A DNA stretch of 64,000 nt from Betaproteobacteria bacterium Ga0077527 (GCA_001464815.1 LNDW01000021.1:206323-270322), one strand, 5' to 3'; positions 28,018 to 36,300 are shown, numbered from the stretch's first letter. The notes: a model not told the origin generated them from the sequence alone. Numbers and translations: made by a program.

Positions 28018-28719
28018 ATGGGACTGTTCACTTCCGCCAACCGCAACCTGCCGGTCGCCGGCACCCTGCGCGTGCTCGCCGCGCTCGTTGCCTACCCGGA
28101 CGCCGCGCTGCGCGAGGCCCTGCCCGGCATGCGTGAACTGCTGCGCGCCGAAGGCGCACTCGGCGCGCCGCGGCTCGCCGGCCTTGAGGCCCTGATTGAC
28201 CGCATCGCGGTCGCCGACCCGCTCGAGGCGGAGGCTGAATACGTGCAGATCTTCGACTGCGGGCGCGCCACTTCGCTGCATCTGTTCGAGCACGTGCACG
28301 GCGATTCCCGCGACCGCGGGCCGGCCATGATAGATCTGGCGCAAACCTATGAAAAATCAGGACTTTTTCTTGCGCCGGGCGAGTTGCCCGATTACCTGCC
28401 AGTGGTGCTCGAATTTGCCTCGACACAGCCACCCGCGGTGGCGCGCAGTTTTCTCGCCGAGACCGCGCACATCCTCAATGCCCTGCACGGGGCGCTGGCG
28501 GGACGCGGTTCGCGCTATGCCGAGGTGCCGGCCGCGGTGGTGGAACTGGCCGGGGAGACGCTGACTGCGGTGAAGCCCGCGGCCGAACCCGCGATCGATG
28601 ACAGCTGGCGCGAACCGCCGGTATTTGACGGCTGCTCCACCGCCGGGCAGTCGAGGCCCGGCGCACCGCAGCCGGTGCGCATCGTGCGCAAGAACGCCAA
28701 CACGGGAGCCGTCGCATGA
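28018..28719 (+). CDS. narJ: Nitrate reductase assembly chaperone
   Basis: Cytoplasmic chaperone (TorD/NarJ family) of 233 residues that holds apo-NarGH until molybdenum cofactor insertion. Family signs: ALVAYPDAALREALP at the N-terminus, EAEYVQIFDCGRATSLHLFEHVHGDSRDRG, and LPDYLPVVLEFAS. The final 40 residues (Pro/Arg-rich, SWREPPVFDGC) match the usual NarJ tail. It overlaps narI by 4 bases (ATGA). Confidence 0.96.
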   Translation: MGLFTSANRNLPVAGTLRVLAALVAYPDAALREALPGMRELLRAEGALGAPRLAGLEALIDRIAVADPLEAEAEYVQIFDCGRATSLHLFEHVHGDSRDRGPAMIDLAQTYEKSGLFLAPGELPDYLPVVLEFASTQPPAVARSFLAETAHILNALHGALAGRGSRYAEVPAAVVELAGETLTAVKPAAEPAIDDSWREPPVFDGCSTAGQSRPGAPQPVRIVRKNANTGAVA

Positions 28720-29450
28720 ACACCTTCGAACATTATCTGCACCTGTTTTTCTTCAGCGCCTATCCCTACATCTGCATGGTGGTGTTCCTGGTCGGCAGCC
28801 TCGCACGCTTCGACCGCGACCAGTACACCTGGAAAAGCGATTCCTCGCAGATGCTGCGCACCGGAACCCTGCGCTGGGGCAGCAACCTGTTCCATGTCGG
28901 GATCATTTTCCTGTTTTTCGGCCACACCGTCGGCCTGCTCACGCCGCACTGGATGTATGAGCCCTTCATCACACCGGCGCAAAAGCAGCTCCTTGCCATC
29001 ATCGCCGGCGGCATCGCGGGCTTCATCTGCTTCATTGGCCTGTCGCTGCTGATCCACCGGCGCATCTTTGATCCGCGCATCCGCCTCACCAGCCATCGCA
29101 CCGATCTGGCAATCCTGATCATCCTGTGGGTGCAGCTCACGCTCGGCATGATCACCCTGCCGTACTCGCTGGAGCACAAGGACGGCAGCGTGATGCTGGT
29201 GTTGTCCGACTGGGCGCAGCGCGTGCTGACGTTCCGTGTCGGTGCCGCCGAGGGCCTGATCCCGCTGGCCTGGCCGTACAAGATCCATCTGGTGCTGGGC
29301 ATGACCATCTTCCTGCTGTTTCCGTTCAGCCGGCTGGTGCATGTCTGGAGCGGCTTCGCCACGCTGTTCTACGTATTGCGGCCGCAGCAGCTGGTGCGCA
29401 GCCGCCGCCTCAACCTGCCGGCCGGCCATGACCGTCCGCACCCACTGTGA
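28716..29450 (+). CDS. narI: Respiratory nitrate reductase gamma subunit (cytochrome b)
   Basis: Membrane anchor of 244 residues with five predicted helices; oxidises quinol and binds two b haems. Likely haem ligands are His residues in FHVGIIFLFFGHTVGL (second helix) and KIHLVLGMTIFLLFPFSRLVHVW (fifth helix), as in E. coli NarI. The last helix is followed by a basic cytoplasmic tail. It closes the narGHJI set; a PpiC isomerase gene follows after 17 bases. Confidence 0.96.
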   Translation: MNTFEHYLHLFFFSAYPYICMVVFLVGSLARFDRDQYTWKSDSSQMLRTGTLRWGSNLFHVGIIFLFFGHTVGLLTPHWMYEPFITPAQKQLLAIIAGGIAGFICFIGLSLLIHRRIFDPRIRLTSHRTDLAILIILWVQLTLGMITLPYSLEHKDGSVMLVLSDWAQRVLTFRVGAAEGLIPLAWPYKIHLVLGMTIFLLFPFSRLVHVWSGFATLFYVLRPQQLVRSRRLNLPAGHDRPHPL

Positions 29451-29467
29451 TTTCCGGAGATTGTGCA

Positions 29468-30259
29468 ATGAACACCGCAACCATCCCCCACGCTGCAGTG
29501 ACTCCCCGGGTCAACGATGTCGCGCTGCAGGCGCCGGGGGAGTCCCCGACGGCGCAGGAACTGCGCCAGCGCGCCTGCCAGGAATTGCTGCGCCAGCGCG
29601 CACAGGCGCTGGGGCTGCTCGCTGCTGACGACCTTCCTGCGGCGAACGGCGTGCAAAGCGCGGCGGCCAGCCGTGCCATCGAGGTGCTGCTCGATCGTGA
29701 ATTGAAGCTGCCCGAGGTTTCCGATGCGGACTGCCGGCGCCATTACGAGGCGTACCCCGACCGCTATCGCAGCGGCGACCGCGTGCGTGCACGCCACATC
29801 CTGTTTGCGGTGACTCCCGGCGTGGATGTCGCCGCGTTGCGCCGCCGTGCCGAGGCGGCACTGCTTGATGTGCGCTGTCACGACGGTGGCGTTCAGGGTG
29901 TATTTGCCGCGGCTGCGCGCGAGCTTTCGAATTGCCCGAGCGCAGAGCAGGGCGGCGACCTCGGCTGGCTGACGCCTGAGGCCTGCGCGCCGGAACTGGT
30001 CCGTGAATTGTTCGGTTCGCGCGAAGTGGGCGTCCTGCCGCGGCTTCTGCACAGCCGCTTCGGCTTTCACGTATTCGAGGTGCTGGAGCGGGAAATCGGC
30101 GTGCTGCGCGGCTTCGAGGAGGTGCGCGGCGCGGTGGCCGGTGTCTTGCGCCAGCACAGTTTCGTCACCGCGCTGCGCCAGTACCTTTCGGTGCTGGCCG
30201 GTGAGGCTGACATCCTCGGCGTTGATCTGGATGCGGCGGACACGCCGCTGGTGCAGTAA
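29468..30259 (+). CDS. PpiC/parvulin-type peptidyl-prolyl isomerase
   Basis: Protein of 263 residues with an N-terminal helical SurA/NifM-like part and a C-terminal parvulin domain (RARHILFAVTPGVDVAALRR ... LSNCPSAEQGGDLGWL ... LLHSRFGFHVFEV). No clear signal peptide is seen, so it is probably cytoplasmic. The start at 29468 has GGAG 8 bases upstream; a GTG at 29447 overlapping narI is possible. Isomerase genes of this type are known directly after narGHJI in several betaproteobacteria, and a role in maturation of nitrate reductase is plausible but inferred. Confidence 0.85.
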   Translation: MNTATIPHAAVTPRVNDVALQAPGESPTAQELRQRACQELLRQRAQALGLLAADDLPAANGVQSAAASRAIEVLLDRELKLPEVSDADCRRHYEAYPDRYRSGDRVRARHILFAVTPGVDVAALRRRAEAALLDVRCHDGGVQGVFAAAARELSNCPSAEQGGDLGWLTPEACAPELVRELFGSREVGVLPRLLHSRFGFHVFEVLEREIGVLRGFEEVRGAVAGVLRQHSFVTALRQYLSVLAGEADILGVDLDAADTPLVQ

Positions 30260-30266
30260 GGCGGCG

Positions 30267-31475
30267 ATGTCGATTGCCTTGAACAACCTGCCGGCCGGCT
30301 CGCCGCGATCCGTGCATCCGGGCAGCGGTGCCGATCCGGGGTTTGCGCTGTGGAACCTCGGATTCCGGCCGTTTTACCTGCTGGCTGCCGCCTATGGCGC
30401 GTTCAGCGTGCTCGTATGGGCGCTGCAGTATGCGGGACTGTTGCCGTGGCTGCTGGTGCGCGGTCCGCTGTGGCACGGCCATGAAATGCTGTTCGGCTTC
30501 ACGCTCGCCGTGATTGCCGGTTTCCTGCTCACGGCGGTGCGCAACTGGACCGGTGTGGACACGCCCACCGGACTGCCGCTGGCGGGGCTGGCCGCGCTGT
30601 GGCTGGCCGGACGCCTGCTGGCGCCATGGCCGCTGTGGTCGGCGCTGGCCAACATCGCGTTTCCACTGGCGCTGGCGCTTGCCATTGCGAGGCCGCTGTA
30701 TCTTTCGCGCAACCTGCGCAACGCCTTTTTCCCGCTGTTGCTGCTCGTGCTGGCATTGCTGTCGGGACTGTGGCACCTGGCGGTGTCCGGGCAACTGGAT
30801 GTGCCGCCGCGGCGGGTGCTGCTGCTCGGACTCGATATCGTGCTGTTCATCATGGCGGTGATCGGCGGGCGCGTGATTCCGATGTTCACCAACAACGGCG
30901 TGTCCGGAGCCGGCGCCGCGAAGCAGGTCTGGCTGGAACGGCTGGCGCCGGCATCTGTGCTGCTGCTGTTCGCCGCCGATCTGCTGCAACTGTCGTCCGC
31001 GCCGCTCGCAATGCTTGCGCTGACGGCTACGCTGCTGCACGGGGCGCGGCTGCTGCTGTGGCGGCCGTGGCGGACCCTGCGCGTTCCGCTGGTGTGGATA
31101 CTTCATGCCGCCTATGCCTGGATCGTCATCCACCTGGCGCTGCGCGGCCTTGCTGCTGCGGGCTGGATCGCGGAATCCGCGGCCTGGCATGCGCTGACCG
31201 CCGGCGCGATCGGCGGACTCACGCTGGGCATGATGGTGCGTACTGCGCGCGGGCATACCGGGCGGCGGCTCGAAGCGGATGGCTGGGAGGTCGCGTGTTT
31301 TCTGCTGGTTCAGGCGGCGGCGCTGCTGCGGGTATTTGGCGGCCTGAGCGCGGACGCCCTGCATCTGCCTTGCATCGTGGCTTCGGGCGTGCTGTGGTCA
31401 TCCGCCTGGGCGCTCTACGCACTGCGCTACTGGCCGGTGCTGACACGGCCGCGCCTCGATGGCAGGCCTGGTTAG
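30267..31475 (+). CDS. nnrS: NnrS family haem/copper membrane protein
   Basis: Polytopic inner-membrane protein of 402 residues, about twelve helices. NnrS family signs: LWNLGFRPFYLLAAAYGA, GPLWHGHEMLFGFTLAVIAGFLLTAVRNWTG, GGRVIPMFTNNGV and LTLGMMVRTARGHTGR. NnrS proteins protect against nitric oxide stress in denitrifiers. The ATG at 30267 lies 7 bases after the isomerase stop; the frame also runs open upstream, but that part overlaps the isomerase gene. A role guarding against NO formed from nitrite fits the nar neighbourhood. Confidence 0.93.
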   Translation: MSIALNNLPAGSPRSVHPGSGADPGFALWNLGFRPFYLLAAAYGAFSVLVWALQYAGLLPWLLVRGPLWHGHEMLFGFTLAVIAGFLLTAVRNWTGVDTPTGLPLAGLAALWLAGRLLAPWPLWSALANIAFPLALALAIARPLYLSRNLRNAFFPLLLLVLALLSGLWHLAVSGQLDVPPRRVLLLGLDIVLFIMAVIGGRVIPMFTNNGVSGAGAAKQVWLERLAPASVLLLFAADLLQLSSAPLAMLALTATLLHGARLLLWRPWRTLRVPLVWILHAAYAWIVIHLALRGLAAAGWIAESAAWHALTAGAIGGLTLGMMVRTARGHTGRRLEADGWEVACFLLVQAAALLRVFGGLSADALHLPCIVASGVLWSSAWALYALRYWPVLTRPRLDGRPG

Positions 31476-31508
31476 GCTGCCTGTGACGCTGCGCAATGGA
31501 GGCTGGTT

Positions 31509-32453
31509 TTGAGCCTGGATCCGGTTGTCGGTTTTTTTATTCTTGGTTTGGTGGCCGGGCTGCTTGGTTCCGATCTGAAGTTGTCGAGCGGCCTGTATGA
31601 CACGCTCACCGTCTATCTGCTCATCGCCATCGGCCTCAAGGGAGGTTTTGAGCTGGCGCAGACGAGCGTCACGAGCCTGATCCTGCCCATCGTGGTGGTG
31701 GTGGCGATGAGCGCGTTCACGCCGCTGGTGAGTTATCAGCTTCTGCACCGTCTCGGGAAGCTGTCGCACCCTGATGCGGCGTCGATATCGTCGCATTATG
31801 GCTCGGTATCGGTGGTCACTTTCGCCGTCGGTGCCTCGTACCTGATCAAGCAGGACATCGAATACGACAACTACATGTCGGTGTTCCTCGTGTTCCTTGA
31901 GTTTCCGGCCATCATCATCGGCGTGCTGCTCGCACGCGGCCTCAAGCTGGACGCGGGCATCCATCGCATGGCGCGCGAAGTGCTGACCGGCAAGGCGATC
32001 CTGCTGCTGGTTGGCGCTTTGCTGATCGGCTGGATATGGGGCCGCGAAGGCGGGGCATCGCTGGTGATGTTTTTCGAGGGTCTGTTCAAGGGATTCCTGG
32101 CGCTGTTCCTGCTGGGCATGGGCCTGATGACAGCTGCACGGTTTGACGACCTGCGCCGGGTCGGGCCCTTCCTCGCCGGTTTCGGCATTGTGATGCCGGT
32201 CATTTCGGCTGTTGGCGGTATCGCCGTCGGCTGGGTACTCGGGCTGTCTCAGGGCAGCACGATGCTGCTGGCCACGCTTTACGGCAGCGCTTCCTATATC
32301 GCCGCGCCGGCGGCAATGCGCATCGCGATTCCCGAGGCCAATCCCGCGCTTTCCATGGGCGCGTCCCTGGGGGTTACCTTTCCCTTCAATGTGGTTGTCG
32401 GAGTGCCGCTTTACTGGGAGATGACGCGATGGTTCTACCGGGTGATGTCTTGA
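31509..32453 (+). CDS. sbtA: Sodium-dependent bicarbonate transporter SbtA
   Basis: Membrane protein of 314 residues of the SbtA (DUF897) family: GFFILGLVAGLLGSDLKLS, LLIAIGLKGGFELA, HYGSVSVVTFAVGASYL and VFLEFPAIIIGVLLA in the first half; an inverted repeat appears in the second half (LFLLGMGLMTAARFDDLRRV, SASYIAAPAAMRIAIPEANP). A TTG start is used, with GGAGG 6 bases upstream. It overlaps the PII-like gene behind it, which matches the cyanobacterial sbtA-sbtB pairing. In this setting bicarbonate uptake may support carboxylating enzymes; that purpose is inferred. Confidence 0.9.
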   Translation: MSLDPVVGFFILGLVAGLLGSDLKLSSGLYDTLTVYLLIAIGLKGGFELAQTSVTSLILPIVVVVAMSAFTPLVSYQLLHRLGKLSHPDAASISSHYGSVSVVTFAVGASYLIKQDIEYDNYMSVFLVFLEFPAIIIGVLLARGLKLDAGIHRMAREVLTGKAILLLVGALLIGWIWGREGGASLVMFFEGLFKGFLALFLLGMGLMTAARFDDLRRVGPFLAGFGIVMPVISAVGGIAVGWVLGLSQGSTMLLATLYGSASYIAAPAAMRIAIPEANPALSMGASLGVTFPFNVVVGVPLYWEMTRWFYRVMS

Positions 32454-32761
32454 CCGCGGCCACGATGGGGCCGGTCAAGTATGTGGTTATTGTCTGTGAG
32501 GAGGCGCTCGAGCCTCTGATCGGGCACGACATCATGGATTGCGGCGCGAAGGGCTACACCGTCAGCACGGTCCGCGGCAGGGGCGTCCGCGGGGTGCGTG
32601 ACGCAAGGTCGTTCCTGTCGAGCAACATCCGCATAGAGGTGCTGTGTGATCCGGCGGTGGCGCAGGCGGTGCTCGATACCGTGTATGGCAAGTATGCAAA
32701 ACACTATGGCCTTGTCGGGTTCATGCAGGACGCGGTGGCTCCCGATCCGGATGGCTACTGA
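32429..32761 (+). CDS. sbtB: PII-like SbtB protein
   Basis: Small PII-superfamily protein of 110 residues from the first ATG; a TTG at 32450 (overlapping the sbtA stop, TTGA) or ATG at 32465 would give a more typical SbtB length. Ferredoxin-like core: KYVVIVCEEALEPLIGHDIM, the nucleotide-loop region KGYTVSTVRGRGVRGVRDA, then RIEVLCDPAVAQAVLDTVYG. SbtB proteins bind cAMP and adenine nucleotides and plug SbtA. Three Cys are present, but the C-terminal disulfide loop of some cyanobacterial SbtBs is missing. Overlap with sbtA argues for joint synthesis. Confidence 0.85.
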   Translation: MVLPGDVLTAATMGPVKYVVIVCEEALEPLIGHDIMDCGAKGYTVSTVRGRGVRGVRDARSFLSSNIRIEVLCDPAVAQAVLDTVYGKYAKHYGLVGFMQDAVAPDPDGY

Positions 32762-32806
32762 CCCCTCCGGGCCCTGCGACCGGTCATGCCGCCAGCCATC
32801 GGGCGA

Positions 32807-33247
32807 ATGGATTATTTGACATTCAAGATGCTGCACCTGGGCTGCGTGGTGACGAGTTACGCGCTGTTCCTGTTGCGCGGCCTGTGGATGATGTTCAGCC
32901 CGGAATGGCTGCATCGGCGTTGGGTGCGCATCGTGCCGCATGTCGTCGACACGGTACTGCTCGGCAGTGCCATGGCGATGGCATCGATGATCCGGCAATA
33001 TCCTTTTGTCGCCGGGTGGCTGACCGCAAAGCTGCTGGCCTTGCTGCTCTACATCGTTCTTGGATCTGTCGCGCTGAAGCGGGGCCGCACAACCAAGCAG
33101 CGGGCGGTGGCGTGGCTGGCAGCCCAGGCGGTTTTTTTCTACATTGTCGCGGTGGCGCTGACGCGCAGTCCCCTGCCGTGGGCCCCGGGCTGGGGAGTTG
33201 CGCCCCTTCAGATTGCGCCTGCAGGCATGGTGCCCGTGAGCAGGTAA
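32807..33247 (+). CDS. SirB2-like membrane protein
   Basis: Four-helix membrane protein of 146 residues (MDYLTFKMLHLGCVVTSYAL, helix pairs at about 5-25, 40-62, 70-90, 98-118). Layout and the RGLWMMFSPEWLHRRWVRIVPHVVDTVLL block fit the SirB2 family, whose function is unknown. I start at 32807 since GGGCGA precedes it and family members begin MDY; an ATG at 32786 is possible. Its last 40 bases overlap the convergent flavin oxidoreductase gene. Confidence 0.8.
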   Translation: MDYLTFKMLHLGCVVTSYALFLLRGLWMMFSPEWLHRRWVRIVPHVVDTVLLGSAMAMASMIRQYPFVAGWLTAKLLALLLYIVLGSVALKRGRTTKQRAVAWLAAQAVFFYIVAVALTRSPLPWAPGWGVAPLQIAPAGMVPVSR

Positions 33248-34371
33248 TCCAGCAGCTCCGCGACGCTACGGATTGCGCGGCCGAAGGGCAAAGGCTCGGC
33301 GCCACGGAAAAACAATCCTTTCCCGACGTCGCCCTTCAAGGCCCAGGCGAGGCGCTGGTCAATGCAGAACTGGCCGGCATTGGCGATGCCGTCGCGCAGC
33401 CCGCACACGGTCAGGCAGTTCAATCCCTGCACGCAGCGCCGGGCATCGGCCCTGGCATGGGATTGCAGGGTGCGTTCGCGGCGCAGGTACTGTCGCAGCC
33501 AGGGCGTGAGCACCGCCCGCGCCGGCAGGCCCGCAACGCTCATGAAGGTGACGATGTCCTCGGGCCGGGCGCCGGCCAGCACCTGCTTGAATTGCGGATG
33601 CGCGTCGCCTTCCTCGGTCACCGCGAAAGCGGTGCCCACCTGCACCGCTGAAGCGCCGCTGCGCAGCAGATCAGTCACCTGCTGATGGCGATGGATGCCG
33701 CCGGCGACGATCAGCGGAATCCGTTCGGGCTCAAGCCCGAGGCCGCGCAGCAGTTCGCGGATGTCCGGCAGCACCCGGCTGAAATCGAAGCGGGCATCCG
33801 GCACATCCTCGATGCGCGTGGCACCCAGATGGCCGCCGGCGTGGCGCGGGTGTTCGATGATGATGGCGTCGGGCAGGCGCTGCCGGCGCATCCATTTTTT
33901 GACCACGATGCCGACGCCGCGGGCATCGGACAGGATCGGGATCAGGGCCACATCCGGGTAATCCCGCGTCATGTCCGGCAGGTCGAGCGGCAGGCCGGCG
34001 CCCATCACGATGGCATGGGTGCCGCTGGCGCAGGACTGGCGCACGTAGTCGGCATGGGCGGCGACCGCCTTCATCACGTTCACCGCGATGGCGCCGTTGC
34101 CGTTAGACAGTTCCAGCGCCCGGCGGATTTCGCGGTCGAGCGCGACGAGATTGACGCGGTCGAGCGACTCGCGGTCGCGGCAGCCGGCGGTCTGCTCCAG
34201 CAGGTCCGGATGGTGGTGGCGCAGATCGACGCTGGACAGCGTACCGAGACCACCCAGCGCAGCGACGCTGCCGGCGAGGCGGTGCGCGGAAATGCCGACG
34301 CCCATGCCGCCCTGCACGACAGGCAGCAGGGCGCGTCCACGCAGGTTCCAGCAGGGCAGTTGTGCTTTCAT
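33208..34371 (-). CDS. Nitronate monooxygenase-family flavin oxidoreductase
   Basis: FMN-dependent TIM-barrel enzyme of 387 residues. Signs: PVVQGGMGVGISAHRLAGSVAALGGLGTLSS at the N-terminus, IIEHPRHAGGHLG with the His-containing loop of this family, LIVAGGIHRHQQVTDLLRSGASAVQVGTAF as the phosphate-binding region. The C-terminus has a Cys pair (CVQGLNCLTVCGL). Members oxidise nitronates or reduce quinones or enoyl thioesters; the substrate cannot be chosen here. The second ATG (34371) is used because AGGA sits 6-7 bases upstream of it. It is downstream of the Crp/Fnr regulator on the same strand (67-base gap). Confidence 0.85.
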   Translation of the reverse strand: MKAQLPCWNLRGRALLPVVQGGMGVGISAHRLAGSVAALGGLGTLSSVDLRHHHPDLLEQTAGCRDRESLDRVNLVALDREIRRALELSNGNGAIAVNVMKAVAAHADYVRQSCASGTHAIVMGAGLPLDLPDMTRDYPDVALIPILSDARGVGIVVKKWMRRQRLPDAIIIEHPRHAGGHLGATRIEDVPDARFDFSRVLPDIRELLRGLGLEPERIPLIVAGGIHRHQQVTDLLRSGASAVQVGTAFAVTEEGDAHPQFKQVLAGARPEDIVTFMSVAGLPARAVLTPWLRQYLRRERTLQSHARADARRCVQGLNCLTVCGLRDGIANAGQFCIDQRLAWALKGDVGKGLFFRGAEPLPFGRAIRSVAELLDYLLTGTMPAGAI

Positions 34372-34438
34372 CGGCATTCCTGTTTGTTCGCGGCGTGCGC
34401 ATGGCCGGCCGGGCCGGTGTGGCGCTTCCTGTTGAGGG

Positions 34439-35212
34439 TCACCGGACAGCCCCGCTGTCGCCGGATTGGCGGCGCAGCGACTGGGCATCGTGAATCATGA
34501 TCTGCTGACCCTCGACCGTGATCAGTCCGGCCCCGGAGAGGGCGTGCAGGATGCGCGAGAAGTGTTCCTTGGTCAGGTTCAGCCGCGAGGCGATGACGTT
34601 TTTGCGCGCCGGCAGTTGCAGGCGCCGGACCGGGCCGGATTGACTGTCGCTGAGGCGGAGCAGGTAGGCGGCGACCCTTTCGCTGCCCGATTTCACCGTC
34701 TGCGCCTCCAGTTCCGCCACCAGTCCGTGCATGCGCGCGCTCAGGCTGGCCAGCATGCGCAGGGCGAGGGCGGGCTCACGTTTCAGTTCATCGAGCAGGA
34801 CTTCGCGGCTGACCAGCAGGAGTTTGCTGTCCGCCAGGGTTTCGGCGCCGACATGGTAGGGCTGTCCGAGGAACATCACGGCCTCACCAAAGCTCTGTCC
34901 GCTACCCAGCAGTTCAATGATCTTTTCCGAGCCCTGGCTGCCGCTGACCGCGAGCTTGACCTGGCCATGGACAATCACATGAAAGCCGCTGCAGCGGTCG
35001 CCGCGGCGGAACAGGACGCTGCCGCGGGGCGCCTCGATGATCTGCGTGCCGGTGGCGATGCGTGTCAGGCAGTCCGTGTCGAGCGTTCGAAACAGCGGCT
35101 GCTGGTACAGGAATGCGGTCTTGCTGAAGACGCGAGCCGCAGCGGACCTGGCGTTCTCCTCCTTGCCGGCCGGAAGCCCGCGGGCGGGTGTCCGTTGCCG
35201 CGGGATAGTCAT
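34439..35212 (-). CDS. Crp/Fnr family regulator without the Fnr cysteine cluster
   Basis: Transcription regulator of 257 residues: cyclic-nucleotide-like sensor domain (LFRRGDRCSGFHVIVHGQVKLA, GQSFGEAVMFLGQPYHV), long dimer helix, and a C-terminal helix-turn-helix (ARKNVIASRLNLTKEHFSRI). The recognition helix holds E-x2-SR, the pattern expected for TTGAT half sites. Only two Cys are present and the N-terminal cluster is missing, so it would not sense oxygen as Fnr does. It resembles the Dnr/Nnr type, which responds to NO through haem; that is inferred. It is 24 bases downstream of the radical SAM gene and probably shares its promoter. Confidence 0.88.
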   Translation of the reverse strand: MTIPRQRTPARGLPAGKEENARSAAARVFSKTAFLYQQPLFRTLDTDCLTRIATGTQIIEAPRGSVLFRRGDRCSGFHVIVHGQVKLAVSGSQGSEKIIELLGSGQSFGEAVMFLGQPYHVGAETLADSKLLLVSREVLLDELKREPALALRMLASLSARMHGLVAELEAQTVKSGSERVAAYLLRLSDSQSGPVRRLQLPARKNVIASRLNLTKEHFSRILHALSGAGLITVEGQQIMIHDAQSLRRQSGDSGAVR

Positions 35213-35236
35213 GGAATGCGGGGGTGGGCTCGCAGT

Positions 35237-36190
35237 TCAGCCGTAGGCGACACAGTTCTCGCACACCGTGCCGCGCACGTCGCGCTTGAGGTGGGCGGCG
35301 CGCAGACTGGCGAAGACCTCGGAGTTCCATGCGTCCATAAACGTGAGCTTGTTGAGATCGCCCATGGTCCAGTTCGCGGTTGCGTCGAAACAGCAGGCGG
35401 AGAGCTTGCCTTCAGCGGTGACATGACCTTCGGTGAACGCTGACCAGCAGGGCAGTGGCTCGCGCAGGGCGCCGAGCCGCCCCTGGTTGCCGGCAGTGGG
35501 CCGGTAGCCCAGCTCCTCCTCGCGTGAAGTGGCAAAGGCGCCCATCGAATACAGTGGCAGCCAGTAATGCTGATCGACATAAGGCTGGACTTTCTCGCGC
35601 AGCAACGCTTCCATCTTTTGCTGTTGCGCGCCGTCGTAGCGGATGGACGAGGCGTAGAGCCCCGTGTGGTAACCGCCGCGCTGGCGCAGTTCCCAGCTGC
35701 TGCGAACATTCTCGAGCGCGCGGTGGAAGAGACGGCCTGAGACGCCCATCACCTTCTCGAACTGATCCTCATCGGCGGCGTTGATCGACCATTTCAGCGA
35801 GTCAAGACCGGCCTTCATGCAGGCTTCCACTGCCTCGGGAAAGGCCATCGAGGCGTTGGAGGTCAGGAAGACGTAGGGGAATCCGAGTTCCTGCTTGCAG
35901 TGGCTGATGCAGTCCACCAGCAGGCGCGGGTTCATGAAGGACTCGCCGAGGTAGAACATGCCGACCTCCTCGACGCCGGCTTCGCGCATCTCACGGGTGA
36001 TGCGCTTGAACAGGCTGAAATCCATGTCCCACTTCGGCTGCACCTCGCGCGTGCGCAGCGCGCAGAAGCCGCAGCGATAGTTGCAGCGGGGTGAAATTTC
36101 GATCTTGACGCTTTTCGGTGCTGGTGGCCTTGCGTGCAGGTACTGTGCCGGAACGCGTGTGATGTTGTCGATACGTTCGGTAATGGTCAT
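35237..36190 (-). CDS. Radical SAM/SPASM-like protein of unknown function
   Basis: Radical SAM enzyme of 317 residues. Cluster motif CNYRCGFC (C-X3-C-X2-C) near residue 36-43; GESFMNPR in the GGE-like SAM-binding position; a C-terminal Cys-rich part (LPCWSAF, LSACCFDA, GTVCENCVAYG) consistent with a SPASM-type auxiliary cluster. I use the ATG at 36190 because AAGGA lies 6-7 bases upstream; an ATG at 36196 is also in frame. It is preceded by a perfect Fnr box and followed by a Crp/Fnr regulator, so it is expected under low oxygen. The product is unknown; it is not clearly NirJ. Confidence 0.85.
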   Translation of the reverse strand: MTITERIDNITRVPAQYLHARPPAPKSVKIEISPRCNYRCGFCALRTREVQPKWDMDFSLFKRITREMREAGVEEVGMFYLGESFMNPRLLVDCISHCKQELGFPYVFLTSNASMAFPEAVEACMKAGLDSLKWSINAADEDQFEKVMGVSGRLFHRALENVRSSWELRQRGGYHTGLYASSIRYDGAQQQKMEALLREKVQPYVDQHYWLPLYSMGAFATSREEELGYRPTAGNQGRLGALREPLPCWSAFTEGHVTAEGKLSACCFDATANWTMGDLNKLTFMDAWNSEVFASLRAAHLKRDVRGTVCENCVAYG

Positions 36191-36264
36191 CTGCATTCCT
36201 TGAAGGGCTTTGTGGTCTGCCTGTCGGTGCTGATTTGTGGCAGGAACAGGCTAGCCCCCGCAGT

Positions 36265-36300
36265 CACGGCTGTCGTTGATATCGATCAACTACAGCCGTG
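36265..36300. promoter_or_regulatory. Perfect Fnr box inside a 36-base palindrome
   Basis: TTGATATCGATCAA (36276-36289) matches the anaerobox at all ten fixed bases. The arms extend to CACGGCTGT-C-GTTGAT and its complement, matching at 15 of 16 pairs around a 4-base centre. It lies 80-93 bases before the radical SAM gene and directly after the usp stop, so it may serve both as activator site and as RNA hairpin. Confidence 0.85.
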
